DNA of 64,000 bases from Crossiella equi (lineage in GTDB: Bacteria; Actinomycetota; Actinomycetes; Mycobacteriales; Pseudonocardiaceae). Below are positions 8,553 to 17,926 of the stretch, in pieces. A model generated the notes under the pieces. The model ran no database searches. It had not been told where the DNA came from and worked only from the letters and a program-made list of their open reading frames with translations. The position numbers and the translations under genes are program-made. Position 1 is the first letter of the stretch. Every line of letters begins with the position of its first letter. The stretch covers positions 7,673,786 through 7,737,785 of the forward strand of contig NZ_JAGIOO010000001.1 of NCBI RefSeq assembly GCF_017876755.1, read 5' to 3'.

Positions 8553-9431
8553 TCAGCAGACGCGGCCCTCGGTGCTGTCCTTGCGGCAGCGCAGCAGCTC
8601 ACCCGCCGCGGCCACGCCCGCCTCGGTGGCGCGGCGTGGGTCGGCCGGGTCCTCGATCATGCTGGCCACCGCGGCGGCGAAGAAGACGTCCCCGGCGCCG
8701 GTGGTGTCCACCGCGTCCACCGAGGTCGCCGACACCGCGCCGGAGGTGCCGTTGTGCCAGAACTGCGCGCCCGAGGCGCCCTGGGTCTCCGCACGCAGGG
8801 CCAGTGCCCTGGTGCGGTCGCGTAACGGGCGCGGCGCGACCGCCTTCTCCAGGAACCGGCGCTCGCGGGTGGAGAAGGTGAGCACCGAGGCGCGGGAGAG
8901 CAGGCGGTGCACCAGGCCGCCCGGGTAGGCGTCCGGGTCGTCCTTGACCGTCCACGCCAGGTGCTGTTCCTCGCGCAGCAGGTCCAGCACCTCGACGGTG
9001 ACCGGGCGCGGGCCCACCAGCAGGCACACCCAGTCGCTGGCCGCCACCGCCGCGCGCTGCGCCTCGGTCAACGCCACCGGGGCGGGCTCGCCCGGGTCGT
9101 AGACGGTGACCACCTGCTCGTCCGGGGCGTAGAAGAGGTAGTTGGACGGGGTGCGGTCCCCGCCGCGGTCCACGCCCGAGACGTCCACACCCCAGCTGGC
9201 CAGGCGTTCGGTGTAGGCCGCGCCGAAGGTGTCCTGGCCGACCCAGGTGATCGCGTGCACCTCGTGCCCGGCCTTGCGCAGCCCCTCAGCGGCGTAGGTG
9301 ATGCCGCCCAGGTGGGGCCAGGGGTGGGACAGGCGCCTGCGGACGAGGGTGGTGCCGGTGGCCGCCAGGAACGTATCGGTCTCCATGGCGTGGTCGACAC
9401 TGGCGTAGCCGATCACCGCTACTCGCGGCAC
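8553..9431 (-). CDS. PfkB-family carbohydrate kinase
   Basis: 292 residues. Seen: the N-terminal GYASVDH strand, the sugar-binding region HLGGITYAAEGLRKAGHEVH, and the PfkB signature 2 VDTTGAGDVFFAAA with the catalytic Asp of GAGD. Family members phosphorylate ribose, fructose derivatives, nucleosides or similar with ATP. GTG 9431 is selected because GGGAG lies 5 bp upstream; the open frame continues upstream without coding character. The substrate is unknown. It is 21 bp from the F420 oxidoreductase on the same strand and may share its transcript. Confidence 0.85.
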   Translation of the reverse strand: MPRVAVIGYASVDHAMETDTFLAATGTTLVRRRLSHPWPHLGGITYAAEGLRKAGHEVHAITWVGQDTFGAAYTERLASWGVDVSGVDRGGDRTPSNYLFYAPDEQVVTVYDPGEPAPVALTEAQRAAVAASDWVCLLVGPRPVTVEVLDLLREEQHLAWTVKDDPDAYPGGLVHRLLSRASVLTFSTRERRFLEKAVAPRPLRDRTRALALRAETQGASGAQFWHNGTSGAVSATSVDAVDTTGAGDVFFAAAVASMIEDPADPRRATEAGVAAAGELLRCRKDSTEGRVC

Positions 9432-9554
9432 GTGATCTCCCGGGCATTCTGCGTGAGGGGCGGACAAGTCAACGTAGCGTGCCGCCACAGCCCGCTGTCA
9501 CCGATTCCCGCCTACTTCGCGTTTTCCCATGCGGGCTTGCCCGCGAACACCTGC

Positions 9555-10637
9555 TCAGGGGCGCACCACCCGGGCGAGGAAGTACGGCAGCGCACTGCCC
9601 CGCCCGCGCACCACGAACAGGAACGGCCGGTCCACCCGCACCGGCAGCGGCGGCTCGGGCTCGGGCATGAACGCCACCGCCCGCGCCACCAGCACCGTCG
9701 CGGCCGCGCCCTCCAGCCCCTTCTCGTCGACGGTGAGCACCGCGCGGTGCAGGGCGGCGCTGAGCTCGGCCCGTTGCGGGGTGAGCGCGCCGAGGTCGGC
9801 CCCGGCGGTGAACACCGTGCGCACCCCCACGCCCCGCAGCGCGGTGTCCAGCCCGAACGCCGCCTCCAGGCGGAAGGACGGCAGGCGCAGGTCGAGCTCG
9901 CGGTGCGTGGCCTCCGCGTCGAGCAGGGCGGACAGCCCGGCCGCGGACAGCTCGGCGGGCAGCTCGCCGTCGGGCAGCAGCACCGCCGCCTCGACCTGGC
10001 CCTGCGCGCGCAGGGTGACCACCTGCCAGCCGGGCACCACGGCGTGGCGCTGCTTGGCCACCAGGCGCATGGTCGGCACCTCGACCGGACCGCCGGGGGC
10101 GTGGAACGGGGCGTCCCCGGCGCGCTCGAACGGCGCCTGCCACGCGGTGCGCAGGTAGAGCGCGTTGACCAGGGCCAGCAGCGTGTCCGGGGTGAACGTG
10201 CCCGGCGGCACCAGCTCGGGGATGAGCCCGTGCGTCGTCTCGGCCACATCGGCGTTGACGGCCTGCCGCGCCCGCTCCGGCGCCGCCCGCAGCGCCAGCC
10301 GCCGCACCGCCGAACCCGGCAGCCCGGCCAGGTGGTCCCGGAAACCCGGCAGCACGGTCAGCCCGTCGTCGGCCCAGAGCGTGTTGGTGACCGCGAGCAG
10401 CGGCTTGTCCGCCAGCCACTCCGGCCGGTCGACCTCGGCCGCCGCCCGCACCTGCTCGTCCAGGGCCGCCTGGTCGCCGAGCAGCGCCAGCAGCTCCTCG
10501 CGGCTGGCGCCCCGGGCGGCGTGGGCGAGCAGGGTCAGGGCGCTGGCCACCGAGTACGGGGACCAGACCGCGTTGGTGGTGGACGGGCCGGTGAGCGCCT
10601 GGTGCAGGGCGGCGGTGAAGGGCAGCACGCCCGCCAC
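9555..10637 (-). CDS. Serpin-family serine protease inhibitor
   Basis: 360 residues, a full serpin core. Seen: NAVWSPYSVASALTLLAHAA (helix A/B region), NTLWADD, LVNALYLRTAWQAPF (breach), and near the C-terminus the hinge/reactive loop EKGLEGAAATVLVARAVAF followed by RVDRPFLFVVR. Small residues at the hinge indicate an inhibitory serpin; counting from Glu P17 puts P1 near Val, compatible with an elastase-like target, but this is inference. There is no signal peptide, so it probably acts in the cytosol. GTG 10637 is 9 bp after the stop of the SDR gene, suggesting one operon. Confidence 0.9.
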   Translation of the reverse strand: MAGVLPFTAALHQALTGPSTTNAVWSPYSVASALTLLAHAARGASREELLALLGDQAALDEQVRAAAEVDRPEWLADKPLLAVTNTLWADDGLTVLPGFRDHLAGLPGSAVRRLALRAAPERARQAVNADVAETTHGLIPELVPPGTFTPDTLLALVNALYLRTAWQAPFERAGDAPFHAPGGPVEVPTMRLVAKQRHAVVPGWQVVTLRAQGQVEAAVLLPDGELPAELSAAGLSALLDAEATHRELDLRLPSFRLEAAFGLDTALRGVGVRTVFTAGADLGALTPQRAELSAALHRAVLTVDEKGLEGAAATVLVARAVAFMPEPEPPLPVRVDRPFLFVVRGRGSALPYFLARVVRP

Positions 10638-10645
10638 CGTACGGA

Positions 10646-11401
10646 CTACAGGCCGTAGCCGCCCGCGATCTCGATCTCCTGGCCGGTGATCCAGCGGCCG
10701 TCCTCCGAGACCAGGGCCGCGATCGCCAGGCCGATGTCGTCCGGCTCGCCGATGCGGTTGAACACGCTCTTGGCCGCGATCGCGGGGATGATCTCCGGGA
10801 AGCGTTCGAAGGCGTCGCCGCCCAGACGGGTGCGGGTCGCGCCCGGGGAGACCGCGTTCACCCGGATGCCCCTGGGCCCCAGTTCCTTCGCCAGGTAACG
10901 GGTGGTCACCGCCAGGGCGCCCTTCATCGAGGCGTAGGCCGAGTAGCCCGGTTCCATGCCGGTGACCTGGGCGGAGTTGCTGGTCACGTTGATGATCGCG
11001 CCGCCCTCGGCGATCAGCGGCAGCAGCTGCTGGGTGAGGAAGTACGGGCCCCGCAACAGGGTCCGCTGCAGGCGGTCGAAGACCTCCTCGGTCATGTCCT
11101 CGAACAGGGCCGACTCCGCCGCGCCCGCGTTGTTCACCAGGCAGTGCACGCCGTCCGCGCCCCACTCGCCCACGGTCGCCGCGACCTTGGCGCCGAAGGC
11201 GGCGAAGGTGTCGGTGCGCGCCAGGTCCAGCGGCAGGGCGACGGCGCGGCCACCACCGTCCTCGATGGCCGCGACCGCCTCCCGGGCGCCGTCGGCGTTG
11301 CGGCCGTAGGTCAGCACCACGCCGTACCCGCGCCTGGCGATCTGGACAGCCGCGCTGCGCCCGATGCCGGAACTGCCCCCGGTGACCACCGCGATCCGCA
11401 T
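10646..11401 (-). CDS. Short-chain dehydrogenase/reductase (SDR)
   Basis: 251 residues. Rossmann motif TGGSSGIGRSAA near residue 10, NNAG motif CLVNNAGAA, catalytic Ser in NVTSNSAQ and the catalytic pair YSAYASMK. The C-terminal DGRWITGQEIEIAGGYGL is typical of classical NAD(P)-dependent SDRs. ATG 11401 is preceded by GAGAGAG. The substrate is unknown. It is the first gene of a probable operon with the serpin. Confidence 0.9.
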   Translation of the reverse strand: MRIAVVTGGSSGIGRSAAVQIARRGYGVVLTYGRNADGAREAVAAIEDGGGRAVALPLDLARTDTFAAFGAKVAATVGEWGADGVHCLVNNAGAAESALFEDMTEEVFDRLQRTLLRGPYFLTQQLLPLIAEGGAIINVTSNSAQVTGMEPGYSAYASMKGALAVTTRYLAKELGPRGIRVNAVSPGATRTRLGGDAFERFPEIIPAIAAKSVFNRIGEPDDIGLAIAALVSEDGRWITGQEIEIAGGYGL

Positions 11402-11501
11402 ATCTCTCTCACCCGTTCCTGAGCTGGAAACTCTGTCCACTCAAGAATGCCTGCTTGATCTGCGGAAACGTAGAACGATGGTCTCGGGGGATTGCCTGAT
11501 C

Positions 11502-13127
11502 CTACTTGGGCAGGCGGATGGAGAGAGCGTGGTGGAAGACGTTCCGGGGATCCCACCTCGCCTTGACCTCTTGCAGCCGCCGGTAGTTGCCCTTGAAGTA
11601 CAGCTCGTGCCAGGGCACCCCGGAGGTGTTGACCGCCGGGTCGGCCATGTCCACGTCCGGGTAGTTGATGTAGCAGCCGTCGTTGGCCTCGTTGGGCACC
11701 GGCACACCGCCGGTGTCGGAGTACAACGCGGCGTAGTAGTCCCGCACCCGCTTGATCTCGGTCGCCTCGTGCTGCGCGGGGTGGCCCCAGTAGGTGATGA
11801 AGGTGGCCTTGAGGATGGAGTCCCGCTGCGGCATCGCGGTCGCCTCCGGGGCCACCGTGTTCACCTTGCCGCCGTAGGCGAGCAGCCACAGCATCGGCGC
11901 CGCCGTGGTGCCCTCCGGCGCCTCCTCCCGCGTGATGTGCCGGAAGCTGGTGCGGGCCTGCTCGTCGGTGAAGGGCTTGCGCAGGTAGGCCGACTTCTGT
12001 TTGTACTTGCCCGCCTCCTGCGGGTTGGTGCCCGAGGACAGCGCGCTGCTCAGCCACGGCGTGCGCTCCGGCGGCGTGACGATCCCGCCCGGCACGCCCT
12101 CGGTGACCGCGGCGAAGTAGTCCGTCAGCAGCTTCTCCGCGCCCGGCAGGTTAGCGTCGATCGACCCGGAGACGAGGAACCCGTTGTCGGCCTTGGCCAC
12201 CGGACGCGGCGCCAGCAGCGCCGACCACAGGCTCGCGTACGGCGAGTCCGGCGCGCTGTGCTTCTCCAGGAAGGCGCCGAAGTTGCGCAGCACCCGGACG
12301 AAGCCCTCCTCGCCGATCTGCCAGCCGTACAGGGCCGCGCCGGTCAGCACCGCGCCGGGCGGGCTGGGCAGCAGCTTCGCCGGGTCGCTGCCCCGGGCCT
12401 CCGGGTCGCGCATCCAGTACCGGGTGACCACGCCGAAGCTGCCACCCCCGCCGCCGGTGTGCGCCCACCACAGGTCGCGGTTCGGGTCGTCGGGCTCGCG
12501 GGTGGCCACCACCGCGCGGGCCCGGCCGTGCTGGTCCACCACGACCACCTCGACCGCGTACAGGTAGTCGACCATGACGCCCAGGCGCCGGGACTGCGGG
12601 CCGTAGCCGCCGCCGGCGATGTGCCCGCCGACGCCGACCTCGCCGCACTCCCCGCCGGGCAGCGTGACGTTCCAGCCCAGGTAGAGCGTCTTGTACACCT
12701 CGCGCAGCGTGGCCCCGGCCTCGATGGCGAAGGCGTTGCGGGCCTTGTCGAAGTACACCGCGTTGAACCGCGACAGGTCGATGATCACCTGCGCGCCGTC
12801 GCCGACGAAGTCCTCGCAGCAGTGCCCGCCGCCGCGCACGGTCACCCGCTTGCCCGCCCACACCGCCTCCCGCACCGCGCGCACCACCTGCTCGGTGGAG
12901 CCCACCAGCTGCCAGTACTCCGGCTTCGGCCGCCAGCGGGCGTTCACGCCCTTGATCCGCAGGTCCTCGTAGCGCGGGTCCCCGGGCCGGATCGTCACCG
13001 GCCCGATCGGCGGAGGTGCCGCGCCCGCGACGCCTTCCGGCTCGGCCGAGGCCGTGCCACCGGTGACCGCCAGGCCGCCCGCGGCGGCCGCGCCCACCAG
13101 GAAGCCGCGTCTGCTGACATCGCTCAT
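11502..13127 (-). CDS. Secreted BBE-type FAD-linked oxidase, Tat substrate
   Basis: 541 residues. A twin-arginine signal (SRRGFLVGAAAAGG, residues 5-18) predicts Tat export. The PCMH FAD-binding domain carries VRGGGHCCEDF (His102) and LPGGECGEVGVGGHIAGGGYG (Cys161), the two residues that give bicovalent FAD attachment in berberine-bridge-like oxidases. The C-terminal WDPRNVFHHALSI matches the BBE domain. Such enzymes oxidise sugars, alcohols or natural-product intermediates with O2. ATG 13127 is chosen over an upstream ATG because GGGGGAA lies before it and the Tat motif then starts at residue 5. Confidence 0.9.
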   Translation of the reverse strand: MSDVSRRGFLVGAAAAGGLAVTGGTASAEPEGVAGAAPPPIGPVTIRPGDPRYEDLRIKGVNARWRPKPEYWQLVGSTEQVVRAVREAVWAGKRVTVRGGGHCCEDFVGDGAQVIIDLSRFNAVYFDKARNAFAIEAGATLREVYKTLYLGWNVTLPGGECGEVGVGGHIAGGGYGPQSRRLGVMVDYLYAVEVVVVDQHGRARAVVATREPDDPNRDLWWAHTGGGGGSFGVVTRYWMRDPEARGSDPAKLLPSPPGAVLTGAALYGWQIGEEGFVRVLRNFGAFLEKHSAPDSPYASLWSALLAPRPVAKADNGFLVSGSIDANLPGAEKLLTDYFAAVTEGVPGGIVTPPERTPWLSSALSSGTNPQEAGKYKQKSAYLRKPFTDEQARTSFRHITREEAPEGTTAAPMLWLLAYGGKVNTVAPEATAMPQRDSILKATFITYWGHPAQHEATEIKRVRDYYAALYSDTGGVPVPNEANDGCYINYPDVDMADPAVNTSGVPWHELYFKGNYRRLQEVKARWDPRNVFHHALSIRLPK

Positions 13128-13146
13128 CAATTCCCCCAGATGATTC

Positions 13147-13160
13147 AATGCGATCGCATT
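13147..13160. promoter_or_regulatory. Palindrome upstream of the BBE-type oxidase
   Basis: AATGCGATCGCATT is a perfect 14-bp palindrome 20 bp before the ATG of the secreted oxidase, in its expected promoter. It resembles operators of TetR/MarR-type regulators; no such gene is adjacent. Confidence 0.4.
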
Positions 13161-13285
13161 ACAACACCGAAGGTAGCGACGCGGGCGTCAGCTGTCCACG
13201 AAACCGGACAAGTCGTCGCCTCCGTTCGCCCGGCAGCCCGCGTGCGTGTCACCCGTAGGAGAATCCAGGCGACCCTCTAGGGTTT

Positions 13286-13299
13286 CGAACGAGTGTTCG
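13286..13299. promoter_or_regulatory. SOS box upstream of ruvCAB
   Basis: CGAACGAGTGTTCG matches the LexA consensus CGAAC-N4-GTTCG and lies 34 bp before the ruvC start. LexA control of ruvC is established in mycobacteria. Confidence 0.85.
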
Positions 13300-13333
13300 C
13301 AGAGATCGTCGCGGGAAGCGGGAGTTGGTGGGC

Positions 13334-13924
13334 GTGCGCGTGCTGGGAGTCGACCCCGGCCTCACCCGGTGCGGCATCGCCGTGGTGGACGGCGGCACCG
13401 GGCGGAGCGTGCGGGCGGTGGCCGTGGACGTGGTGCGCACGCCGGTGGACGCGCCGCTGTCGGTGCGGCTGCTCCAGATCGCCGACGCCGCCGAGGAGTG
13501 GCTGGACCGGTACCGGCCCGACGTCATCGCGGTGGAACGGGTGTTCAGCCAGCACAACGTGCGCACCGCCATGGGCACCGCGCAGGCCGGGGGAGTGGTC
13601 GCGCTGTGCGCCGCCCGGCGCGACCTGCCCGTCGCCTTCCACACGCCCAGCGAGATGAAGGCCGCGCTCACCGGGTCCGGGCGTGCGGACAAGGCCCAGG
13701 TCACCGCCATGGTGACCAAGGTGCTCGGGCTGGCCGAGGCACCGAGGCCCGCCGACGCCGCGGACGCCCTCGGGCTGGCCATCTGCCACCTCTGGCGCGC
13801 GCCCATGCAGTCCCGGCTGGCGGAGGCGCAGGCGCGGGCCGCCGAGCTCGCCCGTACCCACAAGGCCCGGCTCGCCGCCGCGGCCCGGACGGCGGGGCGG
13901 CCCGCCAGGACAAGGAACAAGTGA
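13334..13924 (+). CDS. ruvC: Crossover junction endodeoxyribonuclease RuvC
   Basis: 196 residues from GTG 13334. [13 protein letters not shown] at the N-terminus carries the first catalytic Asp; [12 protein letters not shown] carries the Glu; the last acidic pair is in [14 protein letters not shown]. RuvC dimers resolve Holliday junctions in complex with RuvAB. GTG 13334 fits the conserved MRVLGVDPG start, with GGGAG 9 bp upstream; TTG 13325 and GTG 13328 are in frame but less likely. It heads the ruvC-ruvA-ruvB operon under an SOS box. Confidence 0.95.
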   Translation: MRVLGVDPGLTRCGIAVVDGGTGRSVRAVAVDVVRTPVDAPLSVRLLQIADAAEEWLDRYRPDVIAVERVFSQHNVRTAMGTAQAGGVVALCAARRDLPVAFHTPSEMKAALTGSGRADKAQVTAMVTKVLGLAEAPRPADAADALGLAICHLWRAPMQSRLAEAQARAAELARTHKARLAAAARTAGRPARTRNK

Positions 13925-13928
13925 TCAC

Positions 13929-14522
13929 GTGATTTCCTCGGTACGCGGCCCGGTGCTCGCCATCAGCCTCGACCACGTCGTCATCGAGGTCGGCGGCGTC
14001 GGCCTGGCCGTGCGCACCACGCCCGCCACCCTGGCCACGCTGCGGCGCGGCGAGGAGGCCCGGCTGTCCACCACGCTGGTCGTGCGCGAGGACTCCCTGA
14101 CCCTGTTCGGCTTCGCCACCGACGAGGCGCGTGAGCTGTTCGGGCTGCTCCAGACCGTCACCGGCGTCGGCCCCAAGCTCGCGCTGGCCGTGCTCGCGGT
14201 GCTGGAGCCGGACAAGCTCGTCGCCGCCCTGGCCGAGGGCAACATCACCGTGCTCACCCAGGTCCCCGGCGTCGGCCGCAAGGGCGCCGAGCGCCTGGTG
14301 GTGGAGCTGCGGGACAAGGTCGGCTCGCTCACCCCGGCCACCGACGCGCTGCCCGGGCAGCGGCACGACCACATCCGCGTCCAGGTGGTGGAGGCGCTGC
14401 TGGGACTGGGCTTCCCGGCCAAGCAGGCCGAGGGCGCGGTGGAGGCGGTGCTGGCCGACGGCGGCGGCGACACCTCGACCGTGCTGCGCAAGGCCCTGGC
14501 CGCGCTCGGGCGCAAGAAGTAG
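13929..14522 (+). CDS. ruvA: Holliday junction branch-migration protein RuvA
   Basis: 197 residues, full length. The N-terminal OB fold begins [10 protein letters not shown]; the two helix-hairpin-helix motifs are in [14 protein letters not shown] and [14 protein letters not shown]; the short C-terminal domain that contacts RuvB ends in [12 protein letters not shown]. RuvA tetramers clamp the Holliday junction and load the RuvB motor. GTG start 4 bp after the ruvC stop. Confidence 0.96.
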   Translation: MISSVRGPVLAISLDHVVIEVGGVGLAVRTTPATLATLRRGEEARLSTTLVVREDSLTLFGFATDEARELFGLLQTVTGVGPKLALAVLAVLEPDKLVAALAEGNITVLTQVPGVGRKGAERLVVELRDKVGSLTPATDALPGQRHDHIRVQVVEALLGLGFPAKQAEGAVEAVLADGGGDTSTVLRKALAALGRKK

Positions 14523-14528
14523 GCGCGG

Positions 14529-15596
14529 ATGTTCGAGGAGGACTTCGCCGAGGAGGAGACCCCGCTCTCGCCCTTCGCGGGCACCGGGGAACGCGAGGAC
14601 GAGAACGGCCTGCGTCCCAAGAACCTCACCGAGTTCGTCGGCCAGCCCCGGGTGCGCGAGCAGCTCGAGCTGGTGCTCGGCGGCGCGATGCGGCGCGGCA
14701 GCCCGCCCGACCACGTGCTGCTGTCCGGCCCGCCCGGCCTGGGCAAGACCAGCCTCGCCATGATCATCGCCGCCGAGCTGGGCGCGGCGCTGCGCATCAC
14801 CTCCGGCCCCGCCCTGGAACGCGCGGGCGACCTGGCCGCGATGCTGTCCAACCTCACCGAGGGCGACGTCCTGTTCATCGACGAGATCCACCGCATCGCC
14901 CGGCCCGCCGAGGAGATGCTCTACCTCGCGATGGAGGACTTCCGCGTCGACGTGGTCGTCGGCAAGGGCCCCGGCGCCACCAGCATCCCCCTCGACATCG
15001 CGCCGTTCACCCTGGTCGGGGCCACCACGCGCTCCGGCGCGCTCACCGGGCCGCTGCGCGACCGCTTCGGCTTCACCGCGCACATGGAGTTCTACGCCCC
15101 CGGCGAGCTCGAACGCATCATCACCCGTTCGGCGGGCATCCTGGGCGTGGACCTGCGGCCGGACGGGGCGGCCGAGATCGCGGGCCGCTCCCGGGGCACG
15201 CCCCGCATCGCCAACCGGTTGCTCCGCCGGGTCCGCGACTACGCCGAGGTCCGCGCCGACGGGGCTGTGACCAGGGACATCGCCCACGCCGCGCTCAAGG
15301 TCTACGACGTCGACGAGCTCGGCCTGGACCGCCTGGATCGTGCCGTTCTGGGCGCTTTGGTGCGGTCTTTTGGTGGCGGTCCGGTCGGGGTGTCTACCCT
15401 GGCGGTGGCGGTGGGAGAGGAACCGACCACCGTCGAGGAGGTCTGCGAGCCGTACCTGGTGCGCGCTGGCATGCTCGCCCGCACTCCTCGCGGACGGGTC
15501 GCCACGGCTTCGGCCTGGCACCACCTCGGGCTGGTCCCCCCGGCCCAGGCTCCTGGTGAGGCGGTAAACACCCCGCCCACGTCGAACGACGAGTGA
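14529..15596 (+). CDS. ruvB: Holliday junction DNA helicase RuvB
   Basis: 355 residues. AAA+ motor: Walker [14 protein letters not shown], Walker [11 protein letters not shown], sensor I GATTRSG, arginine finger region LRDRFGF, and the C-terminal winged helix with [14 protein letters not shown]. RuvB hexamers drive branch migration with RuvA. It starts 6 bp after the ruvA stop, so ruvCAB is one transcriptional unit. Confidence 0.97.
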   Translation: MFEEDFAEEETPLSPFAGTGEREDENGLRPKNLTEFVGQPRVREQLELVLGGAMRRGSPPDHVLLSGPPGLGKTSLAMIIAAELGAALRITSGPALERAGDLAAMLSNLTEGDVLFIDEIHRIARPAEEMLYLAMEDFRVDVVVGKGPGATSIPLDIAPFTLVGATTRSGALTGPLRDRFGFTAHMEFYAPGELERIITRSAGILGVDLRPDGAAEIAGRSRGTPRIANRLLRRVRDYAEVRADGAVTRDIAHAALKVYDVDELGLDRLDRAVLGALVRSFGGGPVGVSTLAVAVGEEPTTVEEVCEPYLVRAGMLARTPRGRVATASAWHHLGLVPPAQAPGEAVNTPPTSNDE

Positions 15597-15674
15597 CACC
15601 TGGCACACTCGTAGCCGCAACAGTCGACAAAACCGGATGTCAGGCCGTCAGGGCCGGCCTCCGCCGAACGGAGA

Positions 15675-16070
15675 ATGATGGACCCGTCCTTCATCCTGCC
15701 CCTGATTCTGCTCGTGTTCGCGGTGCCGCTGTTCCTCAGCGCCCGCAAGCAGAAGCGGGCCTTCCAGGAGCAGCAGCAGCTGCAGAAATCGCTCGCGCCT
15801 GGTGACCGGGTCATGACCACCTCCGGCCTGTACGCCACGGTGGTCGACGCCGACGACGACACCACGATCGACCTGGAGATCGCGCCCGGCGTGGTCACCA
15901 CGTGGGTCCGCGCCGCCGTGCGCGAGCAGGTCAAGGACTCCGACGAGGAGACCACCGCCGTGACCAGCGGCGGCCTCGTCAACGAGGAGCCCGACGAGGC
16001 GGCCGACAAGGCGAACGAGTCCAAGGCTCAGGTCGCCCCGCCCCTTGAGCAGGAAAAGAACAACCGGTAA
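15675..16070 (+). CDS. yajC: Preprotein translocase accessory subunit YajC
   Basis: 131 residues: one N-terminal membrane helix (ILPLILLVFAVPLF, residues 8-21), then the YajC domain with SARKQKRAFQEQQ, LAPGDRVMTTSGLYATVV and an acidic, charged tail. YajC associates with SecDF. Position between ruvB and secD is the conserved actinobacterial order. Confidence 0.93.
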   Translation: MMDPSFILPLILLVFAVPLFLSARKQKRAFQEQQQLQKSLAPGDRVMTTSGLYATVVDADDDTTIDLEIAPGVVTTWVRAAVREQVKDSDEETTAVTSGGLVNEEPDEAADKANESKAQVAPPLEQEKNNR

Positions 16071-16108
16071 GACGCTTACGCTGGGATTTCCCAGCGGGCT
16101 AGGCTCTG

Positions 16109-16145
16109 GCGCTCCCCCAGGTGGCCACTCCACCAGGGGGAGCGC
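16109..16145 (+). terminator. Long hairpin between yajC and secD
   Basis: GCGCTCCCCCAGGTGG (16109-16124) pairs with CCACCAGGGGGAGCGC (16130-16145), 15 of 16 positions, 5-nt loop. There is no T-tract, so it may attenuate rather than fully terminate before secD. Confidence 0.55.
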
Positions 16146-16239
16146 ACCGCCCTGTTCGCCCGGGCAGGGTGGTCACCATCCACTGACCATCGCGCAACGC
16201 GGCCACACCGGCCCGTTGGCTTGAGGAGACCGACGTACC

Positions 16240-17925
16240 GTGGCACCTCCGGCAGGGCATGTACGCCCTTGGCGCAACCTCGCCGCCTTCGGACTGATCG
16301 TTGTAGCCCTGTACTCACTGGTGTTCTTCACCGGTGACGGGAAGCCGACGCCGAAGCTGGGCATCGACCTCCAGGGTGGCACGCGGGTCACGCTGACCGC
16401 GCGGACCGTCGACGGGGCGCCCCCCTCGGCCGAGTCGCTGAACCTGGCGCGCGAGATCATCGACCGCCGTGTCAACGGCTCCGGCATCTCCGGTGCCGAG
16501 GTCGTGCAGGACGGCAGCAACCTGGTCATCACGGTGCCCGGCAACAACCCGGACGAGGCCCGCAGCCTCGGCCAGACCGCCGTGCTCGGCTTCCGCGCGG
16601 TGATCAACAGCGCGCAGGGCGGCACCCCGCCGCCGGCCAACCCGCCCACCTCGGGCCAGACACCGCCGCCGTCCTCCTCCGGCGCCGCGCCGACCACCTC
16701 GCCGAAGCCGCAGGGCCGCATCGCGCCCGCGCAGCAGCCCAGCACCTCCGCCGGTGCTCCCTCCAGCTCCGCGCAGCCGAGCACCCCGCCCAAGCCCGGC
16801 AAGGCCGGTCCGGAGGCGATCGCCGCGGCCAAGGAGCTGCGCCAGAACCCGGCGCTGCTGACCGACCAGAACCTCCAGCAGGTCGCCCTGGCGTCCCTGG
16901 ACTGCAAGGCCGCCGACCCGCTCACCGGCCTGGACGACCCGAAGCTGCCCCTGGTCACCTGTGACGAGGAGGGCCAGGAGAAGCTGGTCCTCGGCCCGGT
17001 GTTCCTGGACGGCAAGCAGATCTCCGACGCCAGCGCCCAGGCCAACACCCAGGGCCCCGGTTTCGTCGTCTCCCTGAACTTCCACTCCGAGGGTGTGAAG
17101 ACCTGGGCCGACTTCACCTCCAAGAACGTCGGCAAGCGCGCCGCGTTCGTGCTCGACACCAAGGTCGTCTCCGCGCCCTCGATCAACGAGGCGATCGTCG
17201 GCGGCTCCACCCAGATCACCGGCCAGTTCACCCAGGCCCAGGCCAACGCGCTGGCCAGCGCCCTGAAGTACGGCTCGCTGCCGCTGAACTTCGAGCAGTC
17301 GGAGTTCGAGACCGTCTCGGCGACCCTCGGCTTCGCCTCGCTGCAGGCCGGTCTGATCGCCGGCGCCATCGGTCTGGCGCTGGTGCTGGTCTACTGCCTG
17401 TTCTACTACCGGGTCCTCGGCATCCTCACCGCGCTGTCGCTGGTGCTCACCGGTGTCGTGGTCTACGCGGTGCTGATCCTGCTGGGCCGCTGGGTGGGCT
17501 TCACCCTCGACCTCGCCGGTGTCGCGGGCTTCATCATCGCGGTCGGCATCACCGCGGACTCCTTCATCGTCTTCTTCGAGCGCCTCAAGGACGAGATCCG
17601 CGAGGGCCGCACGTTCCGCTCGGCCGTGCCGCGCTCCTGGGTCCGCGCCCGCCGCACCATCCTCTCCGCCGACGCGGTCAGCTTCCTCGCCGCGGCGGTG
17701 CTCTACATCCTCGCCGTCGGCCAGGTGAAGGGCTTCGCGTTCACCCTGGGCATGTCCACCGTGCTCGACCTGGTGATCGTGTTCCTGGTGACCCACCCGC
17801 TGGTGGCGCTCGCCTCGAAGTCCAAGACCCTCTCCCGCCCCGGTCTCTCCGGTCTCGGGGAGGCGCAGCGGTTCAACGCGACCTACCGCAAGGCCGCTCC
17901 GGCCGCAGCCGTGAAGGAGGCCTGA
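16240..17925 (+). CDS. secD: Protein translocase subunit SecD
   Basis: 561 residues. N-terminal membrane helix (about 15-32), the first periplasmic domain with LGIDLQGGTRVTL, a Pro/Ser/Thr-rich insertion around residues 125-185, then P1-head strands and five C-terminal membrane helices containing the RND motif AVGITADSFIVFFERLKDE and the SADAVSFLAAAVLY region. SecD and SecF use the proton gradient to pull exported proteins through SecYEG. GTG start; the secF ATG follows 1 bp after its stop. Confidence 0.95.
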   Translation: MAPPAGHVRPWRNLAAFGLIVVALYSLVFFTGDGKPTPKLGIDLQGGTRVTLTARTVDGAPPSAESLNLAREIIDRRVNGSGISGAEVVQDGSNLVITVPGNNPDEARSLGQTAVLGFRAVINSAQGGTPPPANPPTSGQTPPPSSSGAAPTTSPKPQGRIAPAQQPSTSAGAPSSSAQPSTPPKPGKAGPEAIAAAKELRQNPALLTDQNLQQVALASLDCKAADPLTGLDDPKLPLVTCDEEGQEKLVLGPVFLDGKQISDASAQANTQGPGFVVSLNFHSEGVKTWADFTSKNVGKRAAFVLDTKVVSAPSINEAIVGGSTQITGQFTQAQANALASALKYGSLPLNFEQSEFETVSATLGFASLQAGLIAGAIGLALVLVYCLFYYRVLGILTALSLVLTGVVVYAVLILLGRWVGFTLDLAGVAGFIIAVGITADSFIVFFERLKDEIREGRTFRSAVPRSWVRARRTILSADAVSFLAAAVLYILAVGQVKGFAFTLGMSTVLDLVIVFLVTHPLVALASKSKTLSRPGLSGLGEAQRFNATYRKAAPAAAVKEA

Positions 17926-17926
17926 G

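Noticed and set aside
9555-11165. A 536-codon frame fusing sequence antisense-frame of the SDR to the serpin
   Set aside because: The part upstream of 10637 overlaps the SDR gene in another frame and has no recognisable domain; the serpin core begins at GTG 10637.
8553-13127. Natural-product gene cluster (PfkB kinase, SDR, BBE oxidase)
   Set aside because: No core synthase, transporter or pathway regulator is present, and the genes do not form one operon.
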